Shown piece by piece: positions 17,891 through 26,762 of a stretch of DNA of 64,000 nt. Positions within the stretch are counted from its first letter, which is position 1; every line of letters starts with the position of its first letter. Source of the stretch: Arthrobacter sp. FW305-BF8. GTDB lineage: Bacteria > Actinomycetota > Actinomycetes > Actinomycetales > Micrococcaceae. The notes beneath the pieces were generated by a model. The model was not told the DNA's origin and ran no database searches. It worked only from the letters and a program-made list of their open reading frames with translations. The position numbers and the translations under genes are program-made. Location of the stretch: contig NZ_CP084561.1 in NCBI RefSeq assembly GCF_021789315.1, forward strand, positions 1,302,001 through 1,366,000, read 5' to 3'.

Positions 17891-19279
17891 GTGAGCAACT
17901 CTCCCCGCGCCAGTAGCCAGACCCGCCAGCGCACGGGCTTCGCCGTCGCCGGCCTCAGCTTGGGCACATCGCTGAACCCGCTGAACTCGTCGATGATCGC
18001 CGTTGCCCTGGTGGTGCTGCGCGAGGACTTCAGGCTCGACGTCGCAACGGTCACCTGGGTGATCACCGCCTTCTACATCACCTCGGCCGCGGGCCAGCCG
18101 CTGATGGGGCGGCTTGCCGACAGGTTCGGGCCGCGGAAGCTCTTCATGCTCGGCATGGGGCTCGTTATCGTGTCATGCGCGCTGGCGCCCTTCTCGCCGA
18201 ACTTCGTGTTTGTCTGTATCGCCCGCGCGCTTATGGCGCTGGGGACGGCCACGGCGTATCCGAGCGCCGTCGTCATGGTCGGCGCCCTGGCCAAGTTGGC
18301 CGATACGACTTCAACAAGACCGCTCGGTCGGATCCAGATGGCCAACACGTCCGGGGCCGCGGTGGGTCCGGTAGTGGGCGGGCTGCTCGTAAGCCTGGTC
18401 GGCTGGCAGGCGCTGTTCCTAATCAACGTGCCGCTGGCGTTAGCGGCCCTGCTCATCGTGCGGAAGTACGCCCCCGCGGACCAGAGGCGGGAGCAGGGCA
18501 GCATCTCCACCCTCCTCCGCGACTCCGACATCCCCGGCATCCTCGCATTCGTGGGCAGCATGGTGCTGCTGCTCATGGGTCTGCTGAATGCCCTGCCCGG
18601 CCTCCGCTGGTGGCTGCTCGGCGGCGCCATGGTGTTCGCCGTGCTGTTCGCCTGGCGCGAGCTGAGCTTCAACCGCCCGTTCCTGGACCTGCGGCTGCTC
18701 GGCAGGAACAGGCCGCTGCTGTTGGTGTATCTCGGCTTCACGGTGTTCAGCGGCGTCTACTATTTCGCGTTCTTCGGGCTCCCCCAGTTGCTGCAGGAAG
18801 CCGCGGGCTACAACCCCGGACTGGTGGGCGTGCTGATGCTGCCGCTTGCGGCCATGTCGGTGGTCATCACCCCGCTCGCCGTGAAGGCGATCGACAGGTT
18901 CGGCGTCCGGCGGGTGCTGATTGCCGGCGTCGTACTCCTTGCGGTGGCGGCAGCGGCACTCTGGCTCCTGACCGCGTCGTTCTTCGTCCCGCTGGTGCTG
19001 GTGCTGACCGCCCTGATGGGGGTGCCGTACGGGTCGGTCAGCATCGCCTCCAACCAGGGGTTGTACATCTCCGCCGCGCCGGAGGACAGGGGAGTGGCGG
19101 CGGGGATCTTCCAGACCTGCCGGTACGTCGGTGCCATCAGCGCGACCGTGATGATCGGTATCTTCTACGGCACCGGGGTCAACCAGGAGAACTGGGGTCG
19201 GATCGTGCTGGTCATGCTGGCGCTGAGCGCCGTGACGTTCGTGGTGTCGCTGCTGTGGCGGGAGCGGAAGACGGCGTAA
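17891..19279 (+). CDS. MFS transporter
   Basis: A 462-residue major facilitator with about 12-14 membrane segments. The signature loop between segments 2 and 3 is GRLADRFGPRK, and segment 2 begins WVITAFYITSAAGQPLMG as in drug:H+ antiporter-type MFS proteins. GTG 17891 with AGGACAG upstream is the likely start; the frame is open back to 17783 without a family match. Drug or metabolite efflux is inferred; no regulator is adjacent. Convergent with the TDT gene, 20 bases away. Confidence 0.85.
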   Translation: MSNSPRASSQTRQRTGFAVAGLSLGTSLNPLNSSMIAVALVVLREDFRLDVATVTWVITAFYITSAAGQPLMGRLADRFGPRKLFMLGMGLVIVSCALAPFSPNFVFVCIARALMALGTATAYPSAVVMVGALAKLADTTSTRPLGRIQMANTSGAAVGPVVGGLLVSLVGWQALFLINVPLALAALLIVRKYAPADQRREQGSISTLLRDSDIPGILAFVGSMVLLLMGLLNALPGLRWWLLGGAMVFAVLFAWRELSFNRPFLDLRLLGRNRPLLLVYLGFTVFSGVYYFAFFGLPQLLQEAAGYNPGLVGVLMLPLAAMSVVITPLAVKAIDRFGVRRVLIAGVVLLAVAAAALWLLTASFFVPLVLVLTALMGVPYGSVSIASNQGLYISAAPEDRGVAAGIFQTCRYVGAISATVMIGIFYGTGVNQENWGRIVLVMLALSAVTFVVSLLWRERKTA

Positions 19280-19299
19280 TCGTCCCGGCGATGGTGTCG

Positions 19300-20316
19300 T
19301 CAGCGGCCTGCGCGGCCGCTTCGGCGTGGATTTCCTGCCGGCACGGTGCGAGCTGCAATGACCAACGTAAAGGCTGTTGCAAGGCCCAGTATCGTCCAGG
19401 CGTAAATTTCCCGGCCGGGGAGGTCGGTTGTTGCAAGCCAGCGCATGGAATAGTTCGCGGTTGCACCAACTGGAAAGGTGAATACCCAGAACATCGGCGT
19501 GAACGGAAGCTTGCGGTACTCGGGGAGGAGCATGACCTGCATCAGCGCCATGATCACCAGCACGCCTGAGAGGGCGAGCTGCACTGCCCCCACGGGTCCC
19601 GGATGTGACACCATCCAGGCGATATTGGCCGTTGCAGGCGCAGCCAGATAGGCGGACAGTCCGATCTTGGCGGCTGGCGGCAGCTCGCCGCCGGTCATCA
19701 GGCGCACGGTGACGACGGTTCCCATGAGCAGCCAGAAGAACGCGCCAATGCCAAACGCGGCCATGGCCGCATCGAGCGCGTGGATGCTTGAGAATCCGAT
19801 GCTGGCAACGAAGAATCCGGGCACCACGGGCAGCAGGTAGCCGGGATGGATGGCCTGCAGGGATACCCCGCCGGTGACCCAGTGGGCGAGGAGTTGGGCA
19901 GCGACGATGGCAAGTGCGGCAATGAAAGCCGTACACAGCCAGGCGCCCCACGGCGGCAGATACTGGCTGTAGTGCGCCGAAAGCAGGACCCCCACTAGCG
20001 GTATGAAGGCCGCAAACGGCCCTGCCAGTTCATGTCTCAGGTCGGCCCTGAATGTTCCTTTTCGGCGAAGGCCGCGGAACACGTAGAGGGCGGTCAGAAC
20101 CAGCCACAGAGAGCCGGCTGCTCCGAACAGGATTTCCTCCGGCCACATCGGGGATCCGAGTGTGCTCCTCGCGGCGGACCAGCCGCCGCCGAGACCGGCA
20201 AGCCCCAGAGGAATGCCGAAGCGGCTCAACGCCGGCATTCCCGAAGGGCCGGCCGGGGACAGGACGCGGTCCTGGGCGGCTGGCGCCGGCGAAGCAATGG
20301 TGCCGGTATCAGTCAT
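19300..20316 (-). CDS. TDT/SLAC1-family transporter
   Basis: A 338-residue membrane protein with ten hydrophobic segments, of the tellurite-resistance/dicarboxylate transporter (TehA/SLAC1 anion channel) type. Family hints are RFGIPLGLAGLGGGW in the first segment and HPGYLLPVVPGFFVASIG around the middle. ATG 20316 overlaps the stop of the upstream thioesterase gene by four bases (ATGA), so the two are translationally coupled. Substrate (tellurite, nitrate, dicarboxylate or other anion) cannot be told. Confidence 0.82.
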   Translation of the reverse strand: MTDTGTIASPAPAAQDRVLSPAGPSGMPALSRFGIPLGLAGLGGGWSAARSTLGSPMWPEEILFGAAGSLWLVLTALYVFRGLRRKGTFRADLRHELAGPFAAFIPLVGVLLSAHYSQYLPPWGAWLCTAFIAALAIVAAQLLAHWVTGGVSLQAIHPGYLLPVVPGFFVASIGFSSIHALDAAMAAFGIGAFFWLLMGTVVTVRLMTGGELPPAAKIGLSAYLAAPATANIAWMVSHPGPVGAVQLALSGVLVIMALMQVMLLPEYRKLPFTPMFWVFTFPVGATANYSMRWLATTDLPGREIYAWTILGLATAFTLVIAARTVPAGNPRRSGRAGR

Positions 20317-20837
20317 CTCGTCTGTCCGCCCGGTTGGTGGGGGAAGATGAGCAGCGTGCTCGTGGCGGTTGCCAGGAGTTCTCCGCCGGCAGTACTGAGG
20401 CGGCCTTCGGTGAATACCACCCGCGGGCCGGATTTCACCACCGACCCCTCTGCGCGAAGTGCACCCTTCTGGAGCGTGATGGGCCGCAGGTATTTAACTG
20501 CCAGATCGATGGAGGTGTATCCGATCCCGGCTTCCAACGTACTGTGTGCGGCGCAGCCGAGTACCGTGTCGAGGAGCGTGCATGCAAGCCCGCCGTGCAC
20601 CATCCCGAGGGGGTTGTAGTGCGCTTCTCCCGGCCAGCACTGGAACTCGACGTGTCCGTACGTCGCATTGACCAAGTCAAAGTTCATCAGGGAAGCGATC
20701 GGCGGGGGCGCAATGCTGCCGTCGCGGAGGCCGGCAAAGTAGTCCAGGCCCGACAGCCGTGGCAGCTGTTCGAGCGCAACGGCCGGATCCGTCCAGGTGA
20801 AGGTTTCCGAGCGCTCCGCTGAGGCGTTGGCTGACAC
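20313..20837 (-). CDS. PaaI-family hotdog thioesterase
   Basis: A 174-residue acyl-CoA thioesterase-like protein. The hotdog core is visible as NPLGMVHGGLACTLLDTVLGCAAHSTLE (residues about 76-103) with the GG-(x)-D/T catalytic environment, then YTSIDLAVKYLRPI and EGSVVKSGPRVVFTEGRL. The start is GTG 20837 with an excellent AGGAGG eight bases upstream. Coupled by ATGA overlap to the TDT transporter. Substrate unknown. Confidence 0.87.
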   Translation of the reverse strand: MSANASAERSETFTWTDPAVALEQLPRLSGLDYFAGLRDGSIAPPPIASLMNFDLVNATYGHVEFQCWPGEAHYNPLGMVHGGLACTLLDTVLGCAAHSTLEAGIGYTSIDLAVKYLRPITLQKGALRAEGSVVKSGPRVVFTEGRLSTAGGELLATATSTLLIFPHQPGGQTR

Positions 20838-20884
20838 GGTGGTTTCCTCCTAGGTTCTCTGCAGGTCTTCAGGGTTTGTCGCGG

Positions 20885-21601
20885 TCATGCCGGGGCGTTG
20901 GCTGCCAGGGCCGGGTACAGATCCGCGATCGGACCGGACAGGCCGAGCTTCACGCCAGCGCTGATGTCGTCCACGATGACCTCGTAATCACCCTGCTCGA
21001 GCCCGTCGTACGACTTGCGCGCGACTTCCTCGGGGGAGGTCTTCGGGGCATCGACGCCCTTGGCCATGGCTGTGTCGATGTAGCCGACGTGCACACCAGT
21101 GACCTGTGTGCCTTGCGGGGCCAGTTCTACGCGGAAGGAGTTGGTGGCCGACCACAGCGCGGCCTTGGATGCGCTGTAGGCACCGGTCAGGGCGATCCAG
21201 CTCAGCACCGAGTGGATGTTGAGTACCGCTGATGCCCCGCTGGCGGCGAGCACCGGCGCGAATGCCTTGGTCAGGGCGACCGGTCCGAAGAAGTTGGTCT
21301 CCATGACTTCACGGAGCTCCGCGTCGGATAGGGCCAACAAAGTGTCCGATTCGACGCTCATGCCGGCGTTGTTGATCAGGACCGTCACGTCCTGGGCCTG
21401 GGTAACGGCGGCCCGGATCGAGTCCGCGTTGGTGATGTCGAGGGCGAGAGGGACGATTCGGGCGTCGCGCCACTCTTGCGGACGTCGGGCTGTGGCATAC
21501 ACCTTCGCGGCGCCCCGGGCGAGGGCCTGTTCCACGAGCTCGCGGCCCAATCCTCCATTCGCACCGGTGACAAGAACGACGGCGCCAGATAGCAGTGGCA
21601 T
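20885..21601 (-). CDS. Short-chain dehydrogenase/reductase
   Basis: A 238-residue classical SDR: cofactor motif TGANGGLG (12-19), NNAG (77-80), and catalytic Ser131, Tyr142 and Lys146 (YSASK). ATG 21601 follows AGGAGAAACC. Divergent from an HxlR-type regulator with a clear operator between them, an arrangement typical of quinone- or electrophile-responsive SDR genes. Substrate not inferable. Confidence 0.9.
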   Translation of the reverse strand: MPLLSGAVVLVTGANGGLGRELVEQALARGAAKVYATARRPQEWRDARIVPLALDITNADSIRAAVTQAQDVTVLINNAGMSVESDTLLALSDAELREVMETNFFGPVALTKAFAPVLAASGASAVLNIHSVLSWIALTGAYSASKAALWSATNSFRVELAPQGTQVTGVHVGYIDTAMAKGVDAPKTSPEEVARKSYDGLEQGDYEVIVDDISAGVKLGLSGPIADLYPALAANAPA

Positions 21602-21670
21602 GGTTTCTCCTGGTATTGGATCAGGCGGCGACGCGGGGTGCCGCGGCCTCAGAATCTCAGGTTAGCCGAG

Positions 21671-21692
21671 TTAGTTGGGTTTTCCAACTGAC
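21671..21692. promoter_or_regulatory. HxlR-type operator
   Basis: Palindrome AGTTGG-GTTTT-CCAACT (core 21673-21689; flanking GTTAG/TGAC partly symmetric) in the 127-base divergent gap. It overlaps the region where both promoters must lie, as expected for repression of the SDR gene and autoregulation. Confidence 0.65.
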
Positions 21693-21728
21693 TGTATGAT
21701 TGGAGAAAGTACCGAAAGCAGGTGAACG

Positions 21729-22211
21729 ATGAATCGGCCGACCGAAAAGCCAGTGGATGCTCCGAGGGCGTGCTTCATCGCGGCGGGTCTCGACGTGCTC
21801 GGGGAACGGTGGGCGCTGCTGGCGCTTCGTGAAATGTCCCTGGGCGTTCACCGGTTCGACCAGATCGCCCGAAATACCGGCGCGTCCCGCGACATCCTGA
21901 CGGGCCGGCTGCGCACACTCGAAAGCCGTGGCGTGATTGAGCGCGTCCAGTACTCCGAGCGCCCCGCGCGCTATGAGTACCACCTCACAACCTCCGGGGC
22001 CGAAGTCGCGCCCATTCTCATCTCACTTGCGGCTTGGAGCAGCACCTGGATGCGGGACGAGACGCCCCGTGCCTCGTACAAGCACAGTTGCGGGGCCGAC
22101 CTGAAACCGTTGGTGTTGTGCGCGGAATGCGGTGAGGAGTTCACCCCAGGAAGCTTGATGCTGGGACCGCTTGTGTCAACGGCCGGTACGGACCCGGCGT
22201 CCGACCAGTAA
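21729..22211 (+). CDS. HxlR-type winged-helix regulator
   Basis: A 160-residue HxlR-family regulator: Cys14 at the start of the wHTH (ACFIAAGLDVLGERWALLALREM), IARNTGASRDILTGRLRTLESRGVI as recognition region, and YHLTTSGAEVAPIL. An N-terminal Cys of this type is often redox- or electrophile-sensing in the family. The C-terminal 40 residues add three Cys (SCGADLK, VLCAECGEEF), possibly a small metal site. The start ATG 21729 has AGCAGGTG upstream. Probably represses the adjacent SDR gene. Confidence 0.87.
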   Translation: MNRPTEKPVDAPRACFIAAGLDVLGERWALLALREMSLGVHRFDQIARNTGASRDILTGRLRTLESRGVIERVQYSERPARYEYHLTTSGAEVAPILISLAAWSSTWMRDETPRASYKHSCGADLKPLVLCAECGEEFTPGSLMLGPLVSTAGTDPASDQ

Positions 22212-22228
22212 GAACAAAAACCGAACAG

Positions 22229-22260
22229 AGGACGACGGCGGTACCTCCCGCCGTCGTCCT
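22229..22260. terminator. Bidirectional intrinsic terminator
   Basis: Perfect 13-bp stem AGGACGACGGCGG / CCGCCGTCGTCCT with a 6-base loop, between the convergent HxlR gene and the small membrane protein gene, followed by CTAATTACC. Confidence 0.8.
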
Positions 22261-22270
22261 CTAATTACCG

Positions 22271-22594
22271 CTACTGGGCTGCGCGCCGGTTGTGTGCCTG
22301 GCGCGCCAGCCGGCTGAAGGCGAAGATGAAGACGGCCTCGATGAGCACCATCAGTCCGAGCAGCAGCCACCGGCCCTGGCTGATGAACACCACCGCGCCG
22401 GTGAGGACCAGCATGGTTCCCAGCGCCAGGGCGTAGACGGCGAACCCGAGAGCCACCTTGGCGCTGCGCACACCTGTGCGGAAACCAAAGCCCTGCGGCT
22501 CTCCGCCGGGCAGTCCCCGGACCCGGTCGGGCCCTGCGGGAGGGAGCCGGTCGAACTCCTGCCACAGATCCTCGTCGTGATCCCGATCCGTCAT
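22271..22594 (-). CDS. Small two-TM membrane protein
   Basis: A 107-residue protein with an acidic, Pro/Gly-rich N-terminus (about 45 residues) and two membrane segments (about 48-70 and 74-95), ending with a basic tail (RLARQAHNRRAAQ). It resembles actinobacterial DUF3040-like small membrane proteins in layout, but no specific motif is clear. ATG 22594 lacks a strong ribosome site. No function can be proposed. Confidence 0.6.
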   Translation of the reverse strand: MTDRDHDEDLWQEFDRLPPAGPDRVRGLPGGEPQGFGFRTGVRSAKVALGFAVYALALGTMLVLTGAVVFISQGRWLLLGLMVLIEAVFIFAFSRLARQAHNRRAAQ

Positions 22595-22601
22595 GCTTCC
22601 A

Positions 22602-23192
22602 TTATCCCGCGCAGCGGGGCGCCTGCTCCCTGTCGGCCGACCCTGCGTGGAGCGGCGTGCCTATGGAATTCCCTGACGAGATCTGCCGCTTCACCTGCTC
22701 AAGCTCTAGTTTGAGCTGGTCAACGGTGGCGCGGTACTTATCGAAGTCCGCTTTTCGGCGCCTTTCCATGAAGTAGCTGACGACGGCGGCGAGAATGCCA
22801 AGCGGGAACGACACCAGCAGGGCCCAGCCGGACGTGCCAAGGAAGCCCAGCGCTACGGGCAGTGCCTGCTTGAACGCCAGGAACTCATTCATCCCGTCGA
22901 ACACTGCGGTCAGGGCGGAGTCCAGGGGGCCCAGAAACTGCCCAACCATGGGCGTCCCCGAAAGCGACGGAGCAGTCAGCGGTTCCCTTGGCGACCAGCG
23001 CGGGTCACCGACATGGTTCAGGACGTAGATCCCGGCACCAGCGTTGAGTGCCGCGAAGAGTAGGACGGCACCAACCACCGTCCAATGAAGCCTGCGGGGA
23101 CGCCAAACACCGGCCGCAAGCGCGAACACGGCGGCCGCAACCCACGAAAAGATGCTGAGTTCGTCACGGCCCAGGCCGCTCAATGGATCCAA
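22602..23192 (-). CDS. Hypothetical membrane protein, paralogue of 46639-47202
   Basis: A 196-residue protein with three membrane segments: two near the N-terminus and one around 120-145 (GWALLVSFPLGILAAVVSYF), then a short charged coiled-coil tail (ADFDKYRATVDQLKLELEQVK). Between them lies a loop with GDPRWSPREPL and SLSGTP. The same layout and loop residues (DQRW, QLSARP, GWAFLLLLPL) occur in the protein at 46639-47202, so the two are paralogues of an unnamed family. It lies 7 bases upstream of the small two-TM gene on the same strand and may be co-transcribed. Function unknown. Confidence 0.65.
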   Translation of the reverse strand: MDPLSGLGRDELSIFSWVAAAVFALAAGVWRPRRLHWTVVGAVLLFAALNAGAGIYVLNHVGDPRWSPREPLTAPSLSGTPMVGQFLGPLDSALTAVFDGMNEFLAFKQALPVALGFLGTSGWALLVSFPLGILAAVVSYFMERRRKADFDKYRATVDQLKLELEQVKRQISSGNSIGTPLHAGSADREQAPRCAG

Positions 23193-23427
23193 GGAATTCC
23201 CGCCCTAACAGTTGGTGTCGAGGCCTGTTCGGCCGCAAGCGAGCCTATCCCAGTCGCCGCTGGACGCACGACGGCGGAGGCCAGGGTCGTGTGAGTAAGC
23301 TTCGGTTTTTCATTGTTGTGCCAGAACGCTGGTGGGAAGATGGACGGAGAGTTGGGCTTCCACCGAAACGGGGTTGCCGGCGATCTGGCGGCACGTGCCC
23401 AGCCTGATAACAGGCGGTGACCGAGCC

Positions 23428-24942
23428 ATGACAGAGCGCCATCTGCAGCAGCGACGATTGCGTGTTTCCGACGTCAACGTCGTCAACCACCGCACGCTGA
23501 GGAAAGCGCTCGGCGGGACCATCGTGGGCAACACCATGGAGTGGTACGACGTCGGCGTCTTCGGCTACCTGATCACCACGATGGGTCCGGTGTTCCTGCC
23601 CGAGGCGGACAGGGCCGTGCAGAACCTGTTCCTGCTGGGAACCTTCGGCGCCACGTTCATCGCCCGTCCGTTGGGCGGCATCTTCTTCGGCTGGCTGGGC
23701 GACAAGATCGGCCGGCAGAAGGTCCTGGCAATGACCCTGATGATGATGGCCGCGGCGACGTTCGCCGTCGGCCTGCTTCCCGGGTATGCGGTGCTGGGCA
23801 TCTGGGCCGCCGTGCTGCTGGTGGTCACCAAGCTGGTCCAGGGCTTTTCCACCGGCGGCGAGTACTCGGGGGCCACCACCTTCGTATGCGAGCACTCACC
23901 GGACCACCGCCGTGGCTTCTTTGTCAGCTTCCTGGACATGGGCAGCTACCTCGGCTTCGCCCTGGGCGCCGCACTGGTGTCAGCGCTCCAGCTGATCCTC
24001 GGCCAGGGGCAGATGGAGGCGTGGGGCTGGCGCATCCCGTTCCTGATCGCAGGCCCGCTGGGCATCGTGGCCATCTACTTCCGCATGAAGATCGAGGAGT
24101 CGCCCGCCTTCAAGGCCACGCAGGAGGCCGAAGCCGTGGCCGCCCAGCATCACGAGACCGACGACGAGCTCCGCCCCGTCGGCCCGGTGGGGATCTTCAA
24201 GGACCACTGGCGCCGCATCGTGCTGGCCATGATCCTGGTGGCCGCCGGCAACACCGTGGGCTACGCCCTCACGTCCTACATGCCCACGTACCTGACCACC
24301 AACAAGGGCTACGACGAGATCCACGGGACGCTGCTGACCGTGCCGGTGCTGGTGGTCATGTCCCTGTGCATCCCGCTGACGGGCCGCCTCTCAGACAGGA
24401 TCGGGCGGCGGCCGGTGCTCTGGATCGGGGCCATCAGCACGGTGGTGTTTTCACTTCCCGCGTTTCTTCTGATCTCGATCGGAACCGTGCCGGCCACGCT
24501 CGCCGGGCTGGCCCTGGTCGCGTTTCCCGTGGCGTTTTTCGTGGCCATTCTCGCATCGGCGCTGCCTGCGCTGTTTCCCACGGCCCACCGCTACTCTGCC
24601 ATGGGCATCGCCTACAACTTTGCCGTGGCGATCTTCGGCGGCACCGCCCCGTTCATCATCGCCGCGCTCATTCAGGCGACAGGCAACGACCTGATGCCGG
24701 CGTTTTACCTCATGGCGACGTCGGCCATCGCGGCGGTCGCCATCTACTTCCTGCCGGAATCCGCACAGCGGCACCTGCCCGGGTCCATGCCCAGCGTGGA
24801 TTCGGACGACGCCGCCCGCGAGCTGGTGGCGACCCAGGACAGGAACCCGCTGCTTGAGATGGACACCCTGCCGTTCGACAGCAGCTACGAGGCTGCACGG
24901 GCGGCGCATACGGGAGGCCCCGAGAGGCCGACGGTGATGTGA
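23428..24942 (+). CDS. MHS-family MFS transporter (ProP/KgtP-like)
   Basis: A 504-residue metabolite:H+ symporter-type MFS protein. Diagnostic stretches are GNTMEWYDVGVFGYL in segment 1, RPLGGIFFGWLGDKIGRQK, and VQGFSTGGEYSGA with FLDMGSYLGF in segments 4-5. The start ATG 23428 follows AGGCGGTGA. A charged loop after segment 6 (EAEAVAAQHHETDDE) and a cytoplasmic tail of about 60 residues are present. Likely substrates are osmolytes or organic acids; which is not readable. Transcribed alone. Confidence 0.9.
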   Translation: MTERHLQQRRLRVSDVNVVNHRTLRKALGGTIVGNTMEWYDVGVFGYLITTMGPVFLPEADRAVQNLFLLGTFGATFIARPLGGIFFGWLGDKIGRQKVLAMTLMMMAAATFAVGLLPGYAVLGIWAAVLLVVTKLVQGFSTGGEYSGATTFVCEHSPDHRRGFFVSFLDMGSYLGFALGAALVSALQLILGQGQMEAWGWRIPFLIAGPLGIVAIYFRMKIEESPAFKATQEAEAVAAQHHETDDELRPVGPVGIFKDHWRRIVLAMILVAAGNTVGYALTSYMPTYLTTNKGYDEIHGTLLTVPVLVVMSLCIPLTGRLSDRIGRRPVLWIGAISTVVFSLPAFLLISIGTVPATLAGLALVAFPVAFFVAILASALPALFPTAHRYSAMGIAYNFAVAIFGGTAPFIIAALIQATGNDLMPAFYLMATSAIAAVAIYFLPESAQRHLPGSMPSVDSDDAARELVATQDRNPLLEMDTLPFDSSYEAARAAHTGGPERPTVM

Positions 24943-24962
24943 ATAGAACTTCCGGCGCGATT

Positions 24963-25157
24963 CTAGGCACCGTGTTCATGGAGGAACGCTCGGACGGTTG
25001 CATCGAACTCGTCGGCGGAGTTGAGCGCGTTCGCGACGGCCAATGGGGCACCGATGTCTTGGTCGCCGTAGACCAGCAAGGTCGGGGCAGAGGGGAGGGG
25101 CAGGGCCTGGCGGAGGTTTTCAGCAGGCCGGGCCATTGCCTGAAAAGTCGACTGGGT
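24963..25157 (-). pseudogene. Remnant of an alpha/beta-hydrolase C-terminus
   Basis: The frame reads TFQAMARPAENLRQALPLPS followed by APTLLVYGDQDIGAPLAVAN and then DATVRAFLHEHG. This is the end of an alpha/beta-hydrolase (the VYGDxD acid motif), but the segment normally carrying the catalytic His (GxGH) is deleted between ANAL and ADEF, and the N-terminal half with the nucleophile is missing. The rest of the gap 24943-25350 shows nothing else. Confidence 0.65.
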
Positions 25158-25350
25158 GGAACAGGCGGGGAAAGCTCGGACGGCGTTAGGGCATGCTGCA
25201 GGCGCTGCTCGCCTAGTCTGGCCGCCTCCAGTAGCGGCAACCCTTGCCCTTCTAGAGGGCATTTCCTACTGATTCTTTAACCAGGTTGCCCCACTGCCGC
25301 CGCAGGCATGAGCAAAGCAGCCGTTGTCCTGGCCCTAAACCGTGTCTTTG

Positions 25351-26322
25351 TCATTGCACAGTCCCTTCGAAGATTTTCGGACCGCCGATGGCATCAAGGG
25401 CCCGACGCATTCGGGTTTGGCTCTCTATCAGCCAATCGATCATTTCGGGCCAGCGTGCTGTGTCGGTGACGTCGTAATCCGCAGGCCCATCGACGATCTT
25501 GGCTGCTTTCCGACCGTCCCTCCGGTCCCATTCCACGGCGCGGCCGAGGGCGGCTTCAAAGATGTCCCGTTGTGCCAGGGCTGCTTCAAAGCGCTGGGAG
25601 TTGACGGTTGCATCTGGGTCTTCGAAGTAGAACTGGGTAATCATGCCTGCACGAGTAAATGCCATCGAAAGCACCACACCGCGTGCTCCGGTGGAAGTGT
25701 TGGCCCAGCTTTGCGTGCTCCGGCGCCCGCGGGTCCATGTCGGGTGCAGGGTACGGATTTGCTCGAGCGCGAGCGCCCAGAACTCTGCGTAGATGGCTGC
25801 TTTGCCGCCAGCCTCAGACGACGCCGATGTCGCACGGCGCACCTGCTTCTCCCAGTCGTTCGGCTGGGCGACCAACTCAAAGTTCGGTGCTGGCTCCGAA
25901 TCACCGATCCGAACCACTTTGATGACCACGCCGAAGAATCGAGTTTTTTCATCGGTCCGCTCATTCAGCCAGTCGATTGCCGCTCGATGCTCCGGGCGGA
26001 ATCCGGTTGTGAGCCAAATGATCGTTGTAGGGTCGGTTCCGGCGGCATAGGTGAGGATTTGTCCCAAGTGGGTATGGTCCGAGAATTCCAACTGGTTCTC
26101 GATGATGACGATGTCGCCGGATGCTTCGTCATACCCCTTCAGATCGAGACTGAAGTCGCCGACTGGATGTTCGGCCGCTTCCAGGATGAGCTCCATCCCC
26201 AGCAGTTCACTCAGAACGTCAACATTCTGAAGCAGCCATGGTGTGAAGTGACGAGCTTCGTGCGGCCACACGTCACGCGGCTGGACCTGAACAATGCGAC
26301 TAAGCTGCGCCAATGGTTTCAC
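25351..26322 (-). CDS. DUF4268 protein, PD-(D/E)XK nuclease-like
   Basis: A 323-residue protein. The N-terminal half matches a nuclease-like fold often linked with DUF4268: VWPHEARHFTPWLLQNVDVL, GDFSLDL, then D-(x)n-IVIIENQLE (an ExQ variant of the DxxK catalytic strand) and DHTHLGQILTYAAG. The C-terminal half is DUF4268 (residues about 180-310, TRAGMITQFYFEDPDA). GTG 26322 with GGAAGAGG upstream gives the family's usual length; the frame stays open to 26550 without homology. Such proteins are common singletons in accessory regions; a DNA-cleaving or DNA-sensing role is inferred from fold only. Confidence 0.78.
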   Translation of the reverse strand: MKPLAQLSRIVQVQPRDVWPHEARHFTPWLLQNVDVLSELLGMELILEAAEHPVGDFSLDLKGYDEASGDIVIIENQLEFSDHTHLGQILTYAAGTDPTTIIWLTTGFRPEHRAAIDWLNERTDEKTRFFGVVIKVVRIGDSEPAPNFELVAQPNDWEKQVRRATSASSEAGGKAAIYAEFWALALEQIRTLHPTWTRGRRSTQSWANTSTGARGVVLSMAFTRAGMITQFYFEDPDATVNSQRFEAALAQRDIFEAALGRAVEWDRRDGRKAAKIVDGPADYDVTDTARWPEMIDWLIESQTRMRRALDAIGGPKIFEGTVQ

Positions 26323-26762
26323 TACGGCGCAACCTCTTCCATAAATGCGATGGATTTCTTCATGGACCCCCCGTTGGAAAAATTGAATGATGCATCGAAA
26401 ATCATATGCCGGTGCCAGGGCACGCAAGGCGCACGACGTTCCGCCGCACCCGAATACTTGAAGGCCGGCACGATCCGCAGCTGTGGGTGCCGGGAGCATT
26501 AGATTCTGGTAGGTGCCGAAGTGTCGGCTCGGCGCCACGCGGGCGACCACCGGGGTCCTCGTCGGTGGCCCTCGGCCGGTCGGAGAGTGCCGCCCCTAGC
26601 GGCCAGCTTGGGGAGCTCAACCGCACGAATACCTGCCTCGACTGCGTCCTTCGTGCTGACATACTCACAGGGATCAAGCGCTAACTCGCGATGACCTCCC
26701 GGACGACCGATTTACTCCTCACTACGGTATCCTTTCGTGCGGGAGTTTCGATTGGAGGCAGC
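26323..26762. other. 440-base gene-free region
   Basis: Lies between the divergent DUF4268 gene and the small gene at 26763. Short frames occur on both strands but none has a ribosome site or recognisable composition. Promoters for both flanking genes must lie here. Confidence 0.5.

Noticed and set aside
18440..19951. Long minus-strand ORF opposite the MFS gene
   Set aside because: Highly His/Arg/Gln-rich translation typical of the reverse strand of a GC-rich gene; the MFS protein and the TDT gene explain the region.
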